14,843 bases of DNA from Verrucomicrobiales bacterium (lineage in GTDB: Bacteria > Verrucomicrobiota > Verrucomicrobiia > Limisphaerales > UBA9464). This document shows, in pieces, positions 7,203 through 14,750 of this stretch; the stretch's first letter is position 1, and each line of letters begins with the position of its first letter. The stretch spans positions 1-14,843 of the forward strand of contig DLVS01000680.1 in assembly GCA_003445095.1 (NCBI GenBank), given 5' to 3'. Position numbers and translations under genes: made by a program. The notes under the pieces were generated by a model. It was not told where the DNA came from and did not search any database. It saw only the letters and a program-made list of their open reading frames with translations.

Positions 7203-9332
7203 ATGAACTCGGAGATTCTGGCGGCCGCAAACTACCAACGACGTCTGGTCATCTATGTCGTCTGGCATCCAGAGTTTGTGCGTGGCCGGGAAATGGCCGA
7301 GCGGATTTACAAATACTTCGCCCGTGAGCCCGAACAACCCAATGCCCGCGGGCTGGGGATTCCCGTGTTTTTCCGGAGTGAACCGGTCGCCGGTAAATTA
7401 CCGGCGCCGGTCGTGATGGATGAAGCGCAGCACACAGCGGTCGTGGTGCTCGCCGATGCGAAGATGGTCATCGCGGGAAACGATTGGAGCGGCTACGTTG
7501 CGCCCCTTGCGCGCGACGCCCTCGCGAATCCGGCCCGCCACCGAGTGTTTCCGGTCGCCTTCACCCCGAACGCTTACAAGTTGTTCCCCGAGGCGAACTT
7601 CATCCGACTCCAGGAGGTCGCTCCGGACGCGGCTCCCGGCCTCTTACTCAATCGCCTCACCAACGAACTCGGTCGCCTCCTGACGCAACGCCCGACCGTA
7701 GGAAGTGTTGAGCGGGAAGGCGCCGGCGGCTCTAGCCCTCCGAAAATGCGCCTGTTCCTCAGCCACGCCAAACTTGATGGCGAGAACGTGGCCAAGGTGC
7801 TCCGCGATTACATCCAAGAGAATCTCGCACTCGATACCTTCTTCGATACGATCGACATCGCGGCCGGATTCCGCTTCTCCGATGAAATCGATCAGGGGAT
7901 TGACACGGCCGCCTTCGCCCTAATTCACACCGACGCTTACGCATCCCGCGTTTGGTGCCAACATGAGGTCATCCGAGCGAAGCGTCGCGGACGCCCGCTC
8001 GTCGTGATTCACGCGATTGAAGAGGGCGAAGGGCGGTCGTTTCCCTACCTTGGCAATGTTCCCACGATCCGCTGGCGGCCGAATGATCCTGCGCGACTCC
8101 AAGCCATTGTCGGACTTGTCCTGCGCGAAGTGCTGAGGACCGAGTATTTCAATCAGCATTTCGAGGACTTGTGTCTGCTTTTCAAGGTCCCGGCGGGGGT
8201 TCGTGCGCTGGCTCGAGCGCCGGAGTTGCTCACCGCGCTGGCCCTTCGCACTGAGGCCGACCAAGTCCCGTTTTTTGTCTATCCGGATCCGCCGCTCGCG
8301 AAGCAAGAACTCGATCTCGTGCTCGATCTCGCGCCGAACCTCCGTCTGACCACGCCGACACTCTTGTTTGCCAATCCGGTTGGCTCGGACAATCCCCAGC
8401 TATTGGCGAAGTCGCTGACCCGACGGCGCGTTGGTCTTTCCATTTCGGAGAGTGAAAATCTCGCGCAGCGGGGTCTTGGTTTTCCTCGCCTGCCTGATGA
8501 GAAGGCGGCGCCCTCGTCACCGCACTTGCGCGATTCGATGACCGAGTTCGCGCGGTTCCTGCTCGCTGCGGGCGCGACGCTCGCCTACGGAGGCGACTTG
8601 CGTCAGGGAGGATTTACCGTGGTGCTCTTCGAACTGCTGGCTGCTTATCGGGTCTTGAGTGGAGAGGATTCGCCGCCCCTTCAGTCGTGGCTGTGTTGGC
8701 CGATTCATCTCGATCTCACTGAAGACCAGGAAGCCAATTGGGCTGGCTTGGTCGAGTTTCATAAAATTAAGGCTCCCGAAATCCCGGGGCTCGATCCCGC
8801 GGTTAAGCTGCCGCCGACGACGCCAGAAAATCTATTGGCCTGGGCGCGAAGCCTGACGTCGATGCGCGAACAGATGAACGCGGAGACAGACGCCCGGATT
8901 TTTCTCGGCGGTCAAATTGGAAGCTTCGGCGTGCGCGGCCTGGGCCGGTATCCCGGACTGGCCGAAGAAGCTTTGCTGGCCTTGCGAGCGCACAAGCCAG
9001 TGTATCTCATTGGCGCTTTTGGTGGATGTACCGACGCCATCATCGCCGCGCTGCGCGGTCAGAAGCCCGCTGCCTTCACCGACGCAGAGCGCCTCGCCGA
9101 TGAGAAAGTTCGCGCCGCCTGCGAGTTTTATAACCAGCATTTGCCGCCGGGCGGAGAGCCGGTGAATTACGCCGCGTTGACGGCGGAACTGGAGCAGATC
9201 GGTGTGAGCGGTTTGAACAACGGGCTCACCGCCGAAGAAAACGAACGCCTCTTCACCACGATGGTCTTGCCGGAGATGATTGCGCTGGTTTTGCGCGGAC
9301 TCGGTCGGCTCGAGAAGTCACCGAAGGGTTAA
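7203..9332 (+). CDS. TIR-like/TIR/SLOG-like multidomain protein
   Basis: A 709-aa cytosolic protein with no signal peptide or membrane segment. Residues ~14-160 form a TIR-like alpha/beta domain (RRLVIYVVWHPEF, GIPVFFRSEP, HTAVVVLADAKMV) without an obvious catalytic Glu. Residues 182-300 are a clear TIR domain: MRLFLSHAKLDGENVAKVLR, DTFFDTIDI, ALIHTDAYASRVWCQHE. E255 in the WCxxE motif sits where TIR NADases have their catalytic Glu. Residues ~340-395 are a linker with FFVYPDPPL. Residues ~405-620 look like a SLOG (LOG/DprA-related) Rossmann domain, with GLSISESENL, FLLAAGATLAYGGDLRQGGFT (glycine loop), IFLGGQIGSFGVRGLGRYPG, LAEEALLAL and KPVYLIGAFGG. In Thoeris, ThsB is a TIR enzyme and ThsA uses a SLOG domain to bind the TIR-made nucleotide; here both types are in one chain. 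An immune role by NAD+ cleavage and nucleotide sensing is inferred. The SLOG call rests on motif resemblance. Confidence 0.88.
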   Translation: MNSEILAAANYQRRLVIYVVWHPEFVRGREMAERIYKYFAREPEQPNARGLGIPVFFRSEPVAGKLPAPVVMDEAQHTAVVVLADAKMVIAGNDWSGYVAPLARDALANPARHRVFPVAFTPNAYKLFPEANFIRLQEVAPDAAPGLLLNRLTNELGRLLTQRPTVGSVEREGAGGSSPPKMRLFLSHAKLDGENVAKVLRDYIQENLALDTFFDTIDIAAGFRFSDEIDQGIDTAAFALIHTDAYASRVWCQHEVIRAKRRGRPLVVIHAIEEGEGRSFPYLGNVPTIRWRPNDPARLQAIVGLVLREVLRTEYFNQHFEDLCLLFKVPAGVRALARAPELLTALALRTEADQVPFFVYPDPPLAKQELDLVLDLAPNLRLTTPTLLFANPVGSDNPQLLAKSLTRRRVGLSISESENLAQRGLGFPRLPDEKAAPSSPHLRDSMTEFARFLLAAGATLAYGGDLRQGGFTVVLFELLAAYRVLSGEDSPPLQSWLCWPIHLDLTEDQEANWAGLVEFHKIKAPEIPGLDPAVKLPPTTPENLLAWARSLTSMREQMNAETDARIFLGGQIGSFGVRGLGRYPGLAEEALLALRAHKPVYLIGAFGGCTDAIIAALRGQKPAAFTDAERLADEKVRAACEFYNQHLPPGGEPVNYAALTAELEQIGVSGLNNGLTAEENERLFTTMVLPEMIALVLRGLGRLEKSPKG

Positions 9333-9339
9333 GCCCGGA

Positions 9340-9438
9340 GTTGGTGGTGGCTGTTCTCCTGAGCAGCCAGTCCGTGTTCGCGATTTCTCACTACCGTGGG
9401 ATCGCGACTGGTGGTGCCGGAGCAGAGTCTCCACCAAC
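9340..9438 (+). other. Predicted three-way-junction structure after the TIR-SLOG gene
   Basis: An outer stem GTTGGTGG (9340-9347) / CCACCAAC (9431-9438) encloses two hairpins. The first, TGGCTGTTC (9348-9356) / GAGCAGCCA (9361-9369), has 9 bp with one U-G wobble and a TCCT loop, and abuts the outer stem. The second is CGCGAT (9379-9384) / ATCGCG (9401-9406). The first hairpin begins 16 nt after the stop and could help terminate transcription, but there is no U-tract. It could also be a structured RNA, an mRNA 3' element, or a palindromic mobile repeat. No RNA family is recognised. Confidence 0.45.
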
Positions 9439-9517
9439 AAGTTAAGGATGTGCGCTGTCGGACGTGGAAAACATACGCCGGCTCGACGACGCAACAATGC
9501 AGGATACAATTCGCATC

Positions 9518-10108
9518 ATGAGCGCGGCGGAGAAATACCAGGTTGTCTCGGAGGCCGAATACCTGGCGAGTGAAGACGTCAGCGTCGAGCGACACGAATG
9601 GGTGGGTGGAGTCATCTATTCGATGGCCGGCGAAACCACCGACCACAATCAAATCGCACAGAATCTTCAGTCGGTGATCCGCGGTCACCTCCGAGGCAGT
9701 GCCTGTCGTGTTTTCATTAACGGTGTTAAGCTGCGTTTGGACGTCGCGGAAACATTTTATTATCCCGACATCATGGTGGCCTGCGACCCGCGGGACACCG
9801 ATCGACGATTCATTCGGTACCCTCGCGTGATTATTGAAGTCCTATCGGAGCATACCCAGCAGACCGATCGAAGGGAGAAGCTTTTCGCGTATCTACAGGT
9901 CGAAACGCTGGAAGAGTATGTTTTGGTATCGTCGCTTCGGAGGGAGATTGTGATTTACCGCCGCGCGGATGGCTGGCACCCCCAACCGTTGCTGGATGCC
10001 GCGCATGAACTGCAATTGGCTTCTTTGGACCTGCGAGTTTCGGTGTCTGAGATTTACGAGGGGGCGGTTCTCGGCCCGGCATCGGGGTCTCCGACCCAGC
10101 CGGGATAA
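9518..10108 (+). CDS. Uma2 family (DUF820) endonuclease-like protein
   Basis: 196 aa from ATG 9518; in-frame starts at 9497 (ATG) and 9464 (GTG) exist, but the family usually begins just before the EKYQVVSEAEYLASED segment, so 9518 is preferred. Uma2/DUF820 proteins have a PD-(D/E)xK nuclease fold. Family landmarks here are RHEWVGGVIYSMAGETTDH (25-43), YYPDIMVACDP with D84, PRVIIEVLSEHT with E107, and RREKLFAYLQVETLEEYVLV with K121; these fit the acidic/lysine active site, suggesting an intact enzyme. The family is abundant in Cyanobacteria, Planctomycetes and Verrucomicrobia, and its biological role and target are not established. It follows the TIR-SLOG gene on the same strand after 185 nt that hold the predicted branched structure, so cotranscription is possible but not shown. 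Confidence 0.9.
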   Translation: MSAAEKYQVVSEAEYLASEDVSVERHEWVGGVIYSMAGETTDHNQIAQNLQSVIRGHLRGSACRVFINGVKLRLDVAETFYYPDIMVACDPRDTDRRFIRYPRVIIEVLSEHTQQTDRREKLFAYLQVETLEEYVLVSSLRREIVIYRRADGWHPQPLLDAAHELQLASLDLRVSVSEIYEGAVLGPASGSPTQPG

Positions 10109-10167
10109 CCGAGTTGCGTTGAGGTATGCGCCCTCACCAGACGAGCAATGGAAACCTGAAATCAGAA

Positions 10168-10196
10168 CGGACAGTTTCCGCGATTAGCCCTGTCCG
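10168..10196. terminator. Hairpin between convergent Uma2 and cytochrome genes
   Basis: CGGACAG (10168-10174) and CTGTCCG (10190-10196) make a perfect 7-bp stem with a 15-nt loop, in the 156-nt gap between the + strand stop at 10108 and the - strand stop at 10265. A shared terminator is suggested by position only; neither strand has a U-tract. Confidence 0.35.
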
Positions 10197-10264
10197 CGTT
10201 GGGCACGTAGAGTGGACACCGTTCCGTCCGCAGTGACGCGCGTCGGTGTGGCCAGCGGGGGCAC

Positions 10265-12715
10265 CTACTCCACCTGACGCAGCCGGAAGAATTGTGATGG
10301 CAGTGGATCGGTGACTTCCACACTGAGTATGCCCGAGGTGGTGTGAACTTCGTTGGTTGCCGCAATCCAGCCGGGCACGGAGGTCAGGGTCGCCGCTTGT
10401 TCCAACACGGCATCAGCCGTCGATTGAGCCCACGAAATGTGGGTGACTGGCCCGGCGGTGACGCGCGGATGAATCGGGTCGCCCACCACGATCATCCCTT
10501 GCGCCCGGGCGCTCTCCGCGCCGAGCTGCGCAATCACCTTCCAAGAGTAGGTTCCGGGCTTCTGGTAGGTATGCGTTTCAAATCGATTGGTGCCGCGGGG
10601 CGAGCCGTCACCGAAGTCCCACTCATACGTCACCGCTGCCGTGGTGTTCACCGGCAGGGGAACGGCGGTGAAGGCCGCTGGCCACTTCGCCGGATATTCT
10701 GGCGGCACGAGCGCGCGCACCGTGACGGAATACGGTCCGGTAGCCACGGCCACGGTGGCCGTCGCCAGCTCCGAGTTCTTTTGTCCATTCCACGCGGCGA
10801 ACTTGAAGGTGTCCGTACCGACGAAACCCGGGTCCGGGAAATAGGTGGCGATCGTGTTGCTCAGCCCTACCGAACCGTGCGTTGGCTGCGCGATGATGAC
10901 CACGTTCGCATTTGCCCCAGTCACCGGAATCGTTATGGGCACCGGTGTCCCACTCGTGGTCTGAGCGGCGACATTTTGGACGGTCGGGGCGGCCGATGTG
11001 TTGACGTCCTCGCTGTGGGGTCCGTTGTGGCAGTTGAAGCAACCCACGGTTGCGCCCTGGAATAACTTCAGCGTGAAGACGGTATCCTCGATATCCACGG
11101 TCAGCGTGCGCGGCCCGAAGGCACGGGAAAGGACGCTACCGCGGAAGTCCGCCCCGTGGCAGGCGGCGCATTTCTGACGGCCCGTGTTACTCTCGGCCAC
11201 CTCGGAATGGAAGCGCACCCAACTTGCGCCGATGGGATGCATTCCATGGGGTCCTCCGGCGGCCGTAGCGTTGTCCGCCGGCATGGAGACATGGCACGAC
11301 ATGCATTCGGCGGTGACACCCGCATGACCTTGGATCTTCTCGTTCCGGAGATTGTCGTTGCGATGGGTGGCCGGAAACTCGGCATGAGTGGACCCATGAC
11401 AGGCAGAGCATTGCAGTCCGCCATGCCCTGCGGAGAATCGGTAGAGTGAGAGGCCGGCGGCAGGTGTATCGGGCTGGGTGGCAAATAGTGAATTCACCGC
11501 CACCCGCGGGTTGCCGTTGGCCTCGAACACTGAGGTGTAGCGGATCTGGCCATTATTGTGGGTCGCGCTTCCGGTGTGGCAGCTCTGACAGTTCGGTTCC
11601 ATGAACCAGCCCACGCGGTCGCGCGATCCCACCTGGCTCATGCTGCCATGGCAGCTCTGGCACTGCATCGCCATCGATCCGTCGCTCGCGATTGCGCCGC
11701 CCATCGCCCCCCGCAGACAGCGCGTCGCCGAACCAGGATGGCACCGATAACAAGCGGCGCGGTGGGATGAACTGTCGAGGGTGAGGTTCAATTCAGGATC
11801 CATCACTGTCGCATGCTTCGAATGTACCGCGGCGGTAAGTGGCGAGATGGTTCCAAAACTGGCAGTTCCTAAAGCCTCCGAAGCGTGACACGTTGCGCAG
11901 AGAACCGGCTTGCCGTCCGCGACGACTCCACGATAGAGACCCAGGGGATTGAACTGCCGCGCGGCGAGCGCCTCCTGATACAACTCAGCATGAGTCGCAA
12001 ACTGATGTTCATCGTGCAGGCGCAAGATATTTAGTCTGAAGTCACGTTCCGAGTTACCGCTCCAAACCCACCCCGCAGCCGGTTGCGCCGCAGTTTGGGT
12101 TCCGGAGGCGTGGCAGGTTCGGCAATCCATCTCATCCGACACGGGCAGCACGATGTCATTCGACGCCACGGCGGCGCCCGCAGCGTTTCGGGCAATGAGG
12201 CGCATGAGTGGATAGTAGTTCTTCCGGCCCGCATCATCGAAGGGTGCGATTGGTATTCCTTCGGCACGAAACCAATTAACCAGGGTTTCCACGCCGGCTG
12301 CCGGGCGGTTCGTGGATTCAAACAGCATCGCCTGTGGGGTGTTGTTCGTGCCGGGCATTGACCAGCCGGCGAGTCCCGCTTCGGGCGCGAGCTGGGCCCC
12401 ATACAACGCCGTGGCGAATTGGTAGAAGTTCCCTTTCTCCATCGCGGTGGAATTGAAGGATCCATCCGGGTCGGCCACCGCTTCGTAGGTGACCGTGTAG
12501 CCGTCCGCACGGGTCTGCAGGCGTCCGTCCACGATGAGCTGGGCCTCGATGGTGTTGTACGGCGGCAGGATGCTGAACACCGAATAATCGCTGTCCAGGC
12601 AGTGCATCCCAAGGTTGTTCCAACCGAGAACCTGGTAGTCCGCCGCCCGGGGCGAAAACGACCCGACCCATGAAAGGATCAACAAAAGACGCAAGAAACC
12701 CGGTTTGATTTTCAT
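10265..12715 (-). CDS. Secreted nine-haem cytochrome c with Ig-like and PKD domains
   Basis: 816 aa from ATG 12715, which opens a good signal peptide (MKIKPGFLRLLLILSWVGSF...SPRAA, cleavage ~25). The frame continues to 12853, but without a signal-like start. The N-terminal ~190 residues begin YQVLGWNNLGMHCLDSDYSVFSILPPYNT and hold no CxxCH. Nine CxxCH haem sites follow, at residues 198, 273, 322, 352, 376, 436, 471, 516 and 559, with many additional His residues able to act as distal ligands. Residues ~575-657 form an Ig/cadherin-like domain (GFVGTDTFKFAAWNG) and ~660-745 a PKD domain (YEWDFGDGSPRG). The end, FFRLRQVE, is the C-terminal module typical of secreted Verrucomicrobiota proteins. 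It should act in periplasmic or extracellular electron transfer; the substrate is unknown. The gene is downstream of the TIR-YkvA gene on the same strand, but 292 nt and palindromes separate them. Confidence 0.93.
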   Translation of the reverse strand: MKIKPGFLRLLLILSWVGSFSPRAADYQVLGWNNLGMHCLDSDYSVFSILPPYNTIEAQLIVDGRLQTRADGYTVTYEAVADPDGSFNSTAMEKGNFYQFATALYGAQLAPEAGLAGWSMPGTNNTPQAMLFESTNRPAAGVETLVNWFRAEGIPIAPFDDAGRKNYYPLMRLIARNAAGAAVASNDIVLPVSDEMDCRTCHASGTQTAAQPAAGWVWSGNSERDFRLNILRLHDEHQFATHAELYQEALAARQFNPLGLYRGVVADGKPVLCATCHASEALGTASFGTISPLTAAVHSKHATVMDPELNLTLDSSSHRAACYRCHPGSATRCLRGAMGGAIASDGSMAMQCQSCHGSMSQVGSRDRVGWFMEPNCQSCHTGSATHNNGQIRYTSVFEANGNPRVAVNSLFATQPDTPAAGLSLYRFSAGHGGLQCSACHGSTHAEFPATHRNDNLRNEKIQGHAGVTAECMSCHVSMPADNATAAGGPHGMHPIGASWVRFHSEVAESNTGRQKCAACHGADFRGSVLSRAFGPRTLTVDIEDTVFTLKLFQGATVGCFNCHNGPHSEDVNTSAAPTVQNVAAQTTSGTPVPITIPVTGANANVVIIAQPTHGSVGLSNTIATYFPDPGFVGTDTFKFAAWNGQKNSELATATVAVATGPYSVTVRALVPPEYPAKWPAAFTAVPLPVNTTAAVTYEWDFGDGSPRGTNRFETHTYQKPGTYSWKVIAQLGAESARAQGMIVVGDPIHPRVTAGPVTHISWAQSTADAVLEQAATLTSVPGWIAATNEVHTTSGILSVEVTDPLPSQFFRLRQVE

Positions 12716-12847
12716 CAGCAAAAGGGCATCCGCCACAGGCACTGCCGAGCACATGGGGAAACCGCATGTTACCGATAGTTGCGGTAGAGGGCAGGGCCTC
12801 CTCACTTCTTGGCATTTCCTCACCCATTCTTGCGCTCGCCTAGGAAC

Positions 12848-12910
12848 GCCCACCGACTTAGGTCGGCGGCTACGATGCGTGATGGCGGCGTAGCTGCGGA
12901 CGTCAGTCCG
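12848..12910. repeat. Double palindrome, REP-like intergenic element
   Basis: The 292-nt gap between the cytochrome start (12715) and the TIR-YkvA stop (13008) has no gene but contains two palindromes. The first has GCC at 12848-12850, CCGAC at 12853-12857, GTCGG at 12862-12866 and GGC at 12868-12870, with an imperfect join. The second, CGGAC (12897-12901) / GTCCG (12906-12910), has a 4-nt loop. The pairing of 'ACCGACTTAGGTCGGCGGCTACG' with 'GCTGCGGACGTCAGTCCG' looks like a bipartite dispersed element. Dispersal is inference from general form, not from a search. Confidence 0.5.
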
Positions 12911-13007
12911 TGGAAGTGGCGGTCGCTCGGTCGCTGGGGGCTAGGTGTGGGTCGGGTGTCCTGTCCCTCGACGTCGCGTTTCGATGTATCGCTCTTCCAA
13001 AATCCCA

Positions 13008-14456
13008 TCAAAAGTTGGCACGTATTTTCGCGCTGAGGCGGGCGATTTCGTCTTCAGTGGTGCCGCCCCAGGATCCTCGCTCCGGGTCGAATTGCACGGC
13101 TGACATTTGGTTGGTCTGCTGCCACTGCGCGAGTTGCTGGGCGTAGTGTTGTTGAGCGATGGCGTTCACGGTTTGCACGACGGCTTGATCCAGTTGCTGG
13201 GTGATGACTGGTCCAAGGACGGCACGAACGAGGTTGAGCGCATTGGAGATGTCCACGGCGATCAACGGCCTGCCGGTATGCGCGGCGAAGGTGGCGTTGA
13301 TGTGATAAAGGAAGGCGTGGACAAGGTAGGTGTCGTCGAGGAGGCCGAGCGCGCCCGCCTGGTCGGGGATGAGATCGTTCGGTTGCAGGAAATATTGAGC
13401 GGCAGTTTGAATAATGGGCGCGAGGAGATGGCCGATTTGGGCCTGATCGCCCGCCGTGGCGATGGCCGTGAGGATTTGCGGGACGGCACCGATCATCGAG
13501 AGGAGGGCTGCCTCGGCTGGTTGGATCTGATCGGGCGGGAGAATTCTGGCCAAGTGTTGGCGGAGGGCTTGGGCGGAGTTGGGGAGCTGGTGGACGGCGG
13601 CGATGTGGTTTTCGAGTTGCTGGATGAGCATAGGTTTTGCGAATTGAAGTGGAGGTGGAGGTGGAGGTCCCGCGGTGGCCTGGGGGATCTGCGCGAGCAT
13701 GCTTTTGAAAGTCTGAAGTATTTGCGATTCTCCCCGCGGATCGGCGCGCTCAATCGCGGTGCCGATGGCAGCGTTCTTGATCGCTTCTTGCGAAGGGTCG
13801 GGATAAGCGCGGGCGACTTCCTGCATTTGCTGGAAGAAGCTCGTAAGGCGCGCTTTTTCGGCCGGCGGATCGTTGCTCGCATCGACCAGTCGTTTTCCCA
13901 TGGCGAGCATCCGGTCGATGTAGGTGCTCGACGCTTCGTTGCCCGTGACACCCTTCCCCTTGCGGAAGGCCCAATCGTCGAACTCTGCGAGTACGTCGTG
14001 AAGCGCCCCGATCTGCGACTGGAGACCAGCGTCGGCGCGAACGGCGGTGCTGCGCTGGCTCTGGAGACGGATGAGGAATTGGCTGAGATGGACGATACCG
14101 AGTTCGAGGTGGTGCCCGTCGAAACGGAGGTATTTCTTTTCGCGAAATGGTGGATACGCCTCTGGCTCGTAGTCGGTGATCTTGCAGGGGATGACCAGTT
14201 TGCCGAGGCGGCCAGCCGTTTCGATTTCCTGGATGACGTCGCTCGACTCGTGGGCGTGCTTCGACCAAAGAACGAGGACGATGTCGGCATCACGGAGGCC
14301 CTGCTCAATTTTTGCCGGGATGGCCTCGCCGAATTCGATCTGGCGCTTATCCACCCAGACCTGGTGGCCGCCCTCGGCGAGCCGCGTCTCGATGGCCTTG
14401 AACGCGGCGAGGTTCTTGTCGTTCCACGCGTGGCTGAGGAAGATTTTGAGGCTCAT
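13008..14456 (-). CDS. TIR domain protein with DUF1232/YkvA-like C-terminal motif
   Basis: 482 aa from ATG 14456 (MSLKIFLSHAWNDKN, a classic TIR start; the frame extends to 14513 without homology). Residues 2-134 are a TIR domain: KIFLSHAWNDKNLAAFKAIE, GHQVWVDKRQIEFG, ADIVLVLWSKHAHESSD, VIQEIETAGRLGKLVIPC. E77 fits the NADase catalytic Glu. Residues ~135-260 are helical, with no known domain. A linker with six prolines (264-269) follows. Near residues 353-386 the segment AQYFLQPNDLIPDQAGALGLLDDTYLVHAFLYH strongly resembles the DUF1232/YkvA motif (SPiDLIPD...lG.lDD), a family linked to membranes. The C-terminus is Gln-rich (HYAQQLAQWQQ). By analogy with bacterial TIR effectors it may cleave NAD+ on infection; the trigger is unknown. 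A 14-bp palindrome sits 100 bp upstream. Confidence 0.88.
   Translation of the reverse strand: MSLKIFLSHAWNDKNLAAFKAIETRLAEGGHQVWVDKRQIEFGEAIPAKIEQGLRDADIVLVLWSKHAHESSDVIQEIETAGRLGKLVIPCKITDYEPEAYPPFREKKYLRFDGHHLELGIVHLSQFLIRLQSQRSTAVRADAGLQSQIGALHDVLAEFDDWAFRKGKGVTGNEASSTYIDRMLAMGKRLVDASNDPPAEKARLTSFFQQMQEVARAYPDPSQEAIKNAAIGTAIERADPRGESQILQTFKSMLAQIPQATAGPPPPPPLQFAKPMLIQQLENHIAAVHQLPNSAQALRQHLARILPPDQIQPAEAALLSMIGAVPQILTAIATAGDQAQIGHLLAPIIQTAAQYFLQPNDLIPDQAGALGLLDDTYLVHAFLYHINATFAAHTGRPLIAVDISNALNLVRAVLGPVITQQLDQAVVQTVNAIAQQHYAQQLAQWQQTNQMSAVQFDPERGSWGGTTEDEIARLSAKIRANF
13649..13666. repeat. Three GTGGAG hexamers encoding the polyproline linker
   Basis: Three perfect tandem copies of GTGGAG on the + strand encode most of the six-proline run (residues 264-269) of the TIR-YkvA protein on the - strand. 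Slippage would change linker length by two residues without shifting frame. Confidence 0.6.
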
Positions 14457-14555
14457 AGGCTGGAGACTCGAGGAGTTGAGAAGATTGGATTCATGATCCG
14501 GGACCTTTGGCAACGCTGTACTCTCCCTACCGGCGAGTCGGCGAGGCGGATACGA

Positions 14556-14569
14556 GGTGATCGATCACC
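14556..14569. promoter_or_regulatory. 14-bp perfect palindrome, candidate operator
   Basis: GGTGATCGATCACC is fully self-complementary and lies between the divergent TIR-YkvA gene (start 14456, - strand) and the sigma factor gene (start 14751, + strand). Such a site suits a dimeric regulator that could control both genes. No -10/-35 boxes could be assigned with confidence. The rest of 14457-14750 holds no convincing gene. Confidence 0.4.
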
Positions 14570-14750
14570 CGCTGACGTCGGTTCTCGGAAGCCTCGGTCG
14601 TGGGAATTCGTGAAGCATCGTTGACGCGAGAATTACCAGCAGGAACGTTGGCGGTCCCGAGAGTGATCGCGAGGACTGATTCAGGTCCGCACCCTGTCCA
14701 CCGCACCGATTTCTTGTCACCTTTTTGACTTTCACGGCCACAGATGGACG

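Noticed and set aside
9340..9438. Integron attC site
   Set aside because: The ends begin GTT and finish AAC, but the GTTRRRY/RYYYAAC cores do not fit (GTTGGTG), and no integrase or cassette array is seen.
12716..12853. 46-residue extension of the cytochrome
   Set aside because: The signal peptide begins at ATG 12715; an upstream extension would bury it.
7203..14456. Canonical Thoeris system
   Set aside because: Thoeris needs a ThsA protein with a SIR2 or membrane effector domain plus SLOG. No such effector is present, and the two TIR genes are 3.7 kb apart on opposite strands.
13107..14624. 505-codon open frame on the + strand
   Set aside because: It is the antisense mirror of the TIR-YkvA gene. 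GC-rich codon choice leaves the opposite frame open. The translation is rich in G, D, E, L and R with no recognisable domain, while the - strand product has clear TIR motifs.
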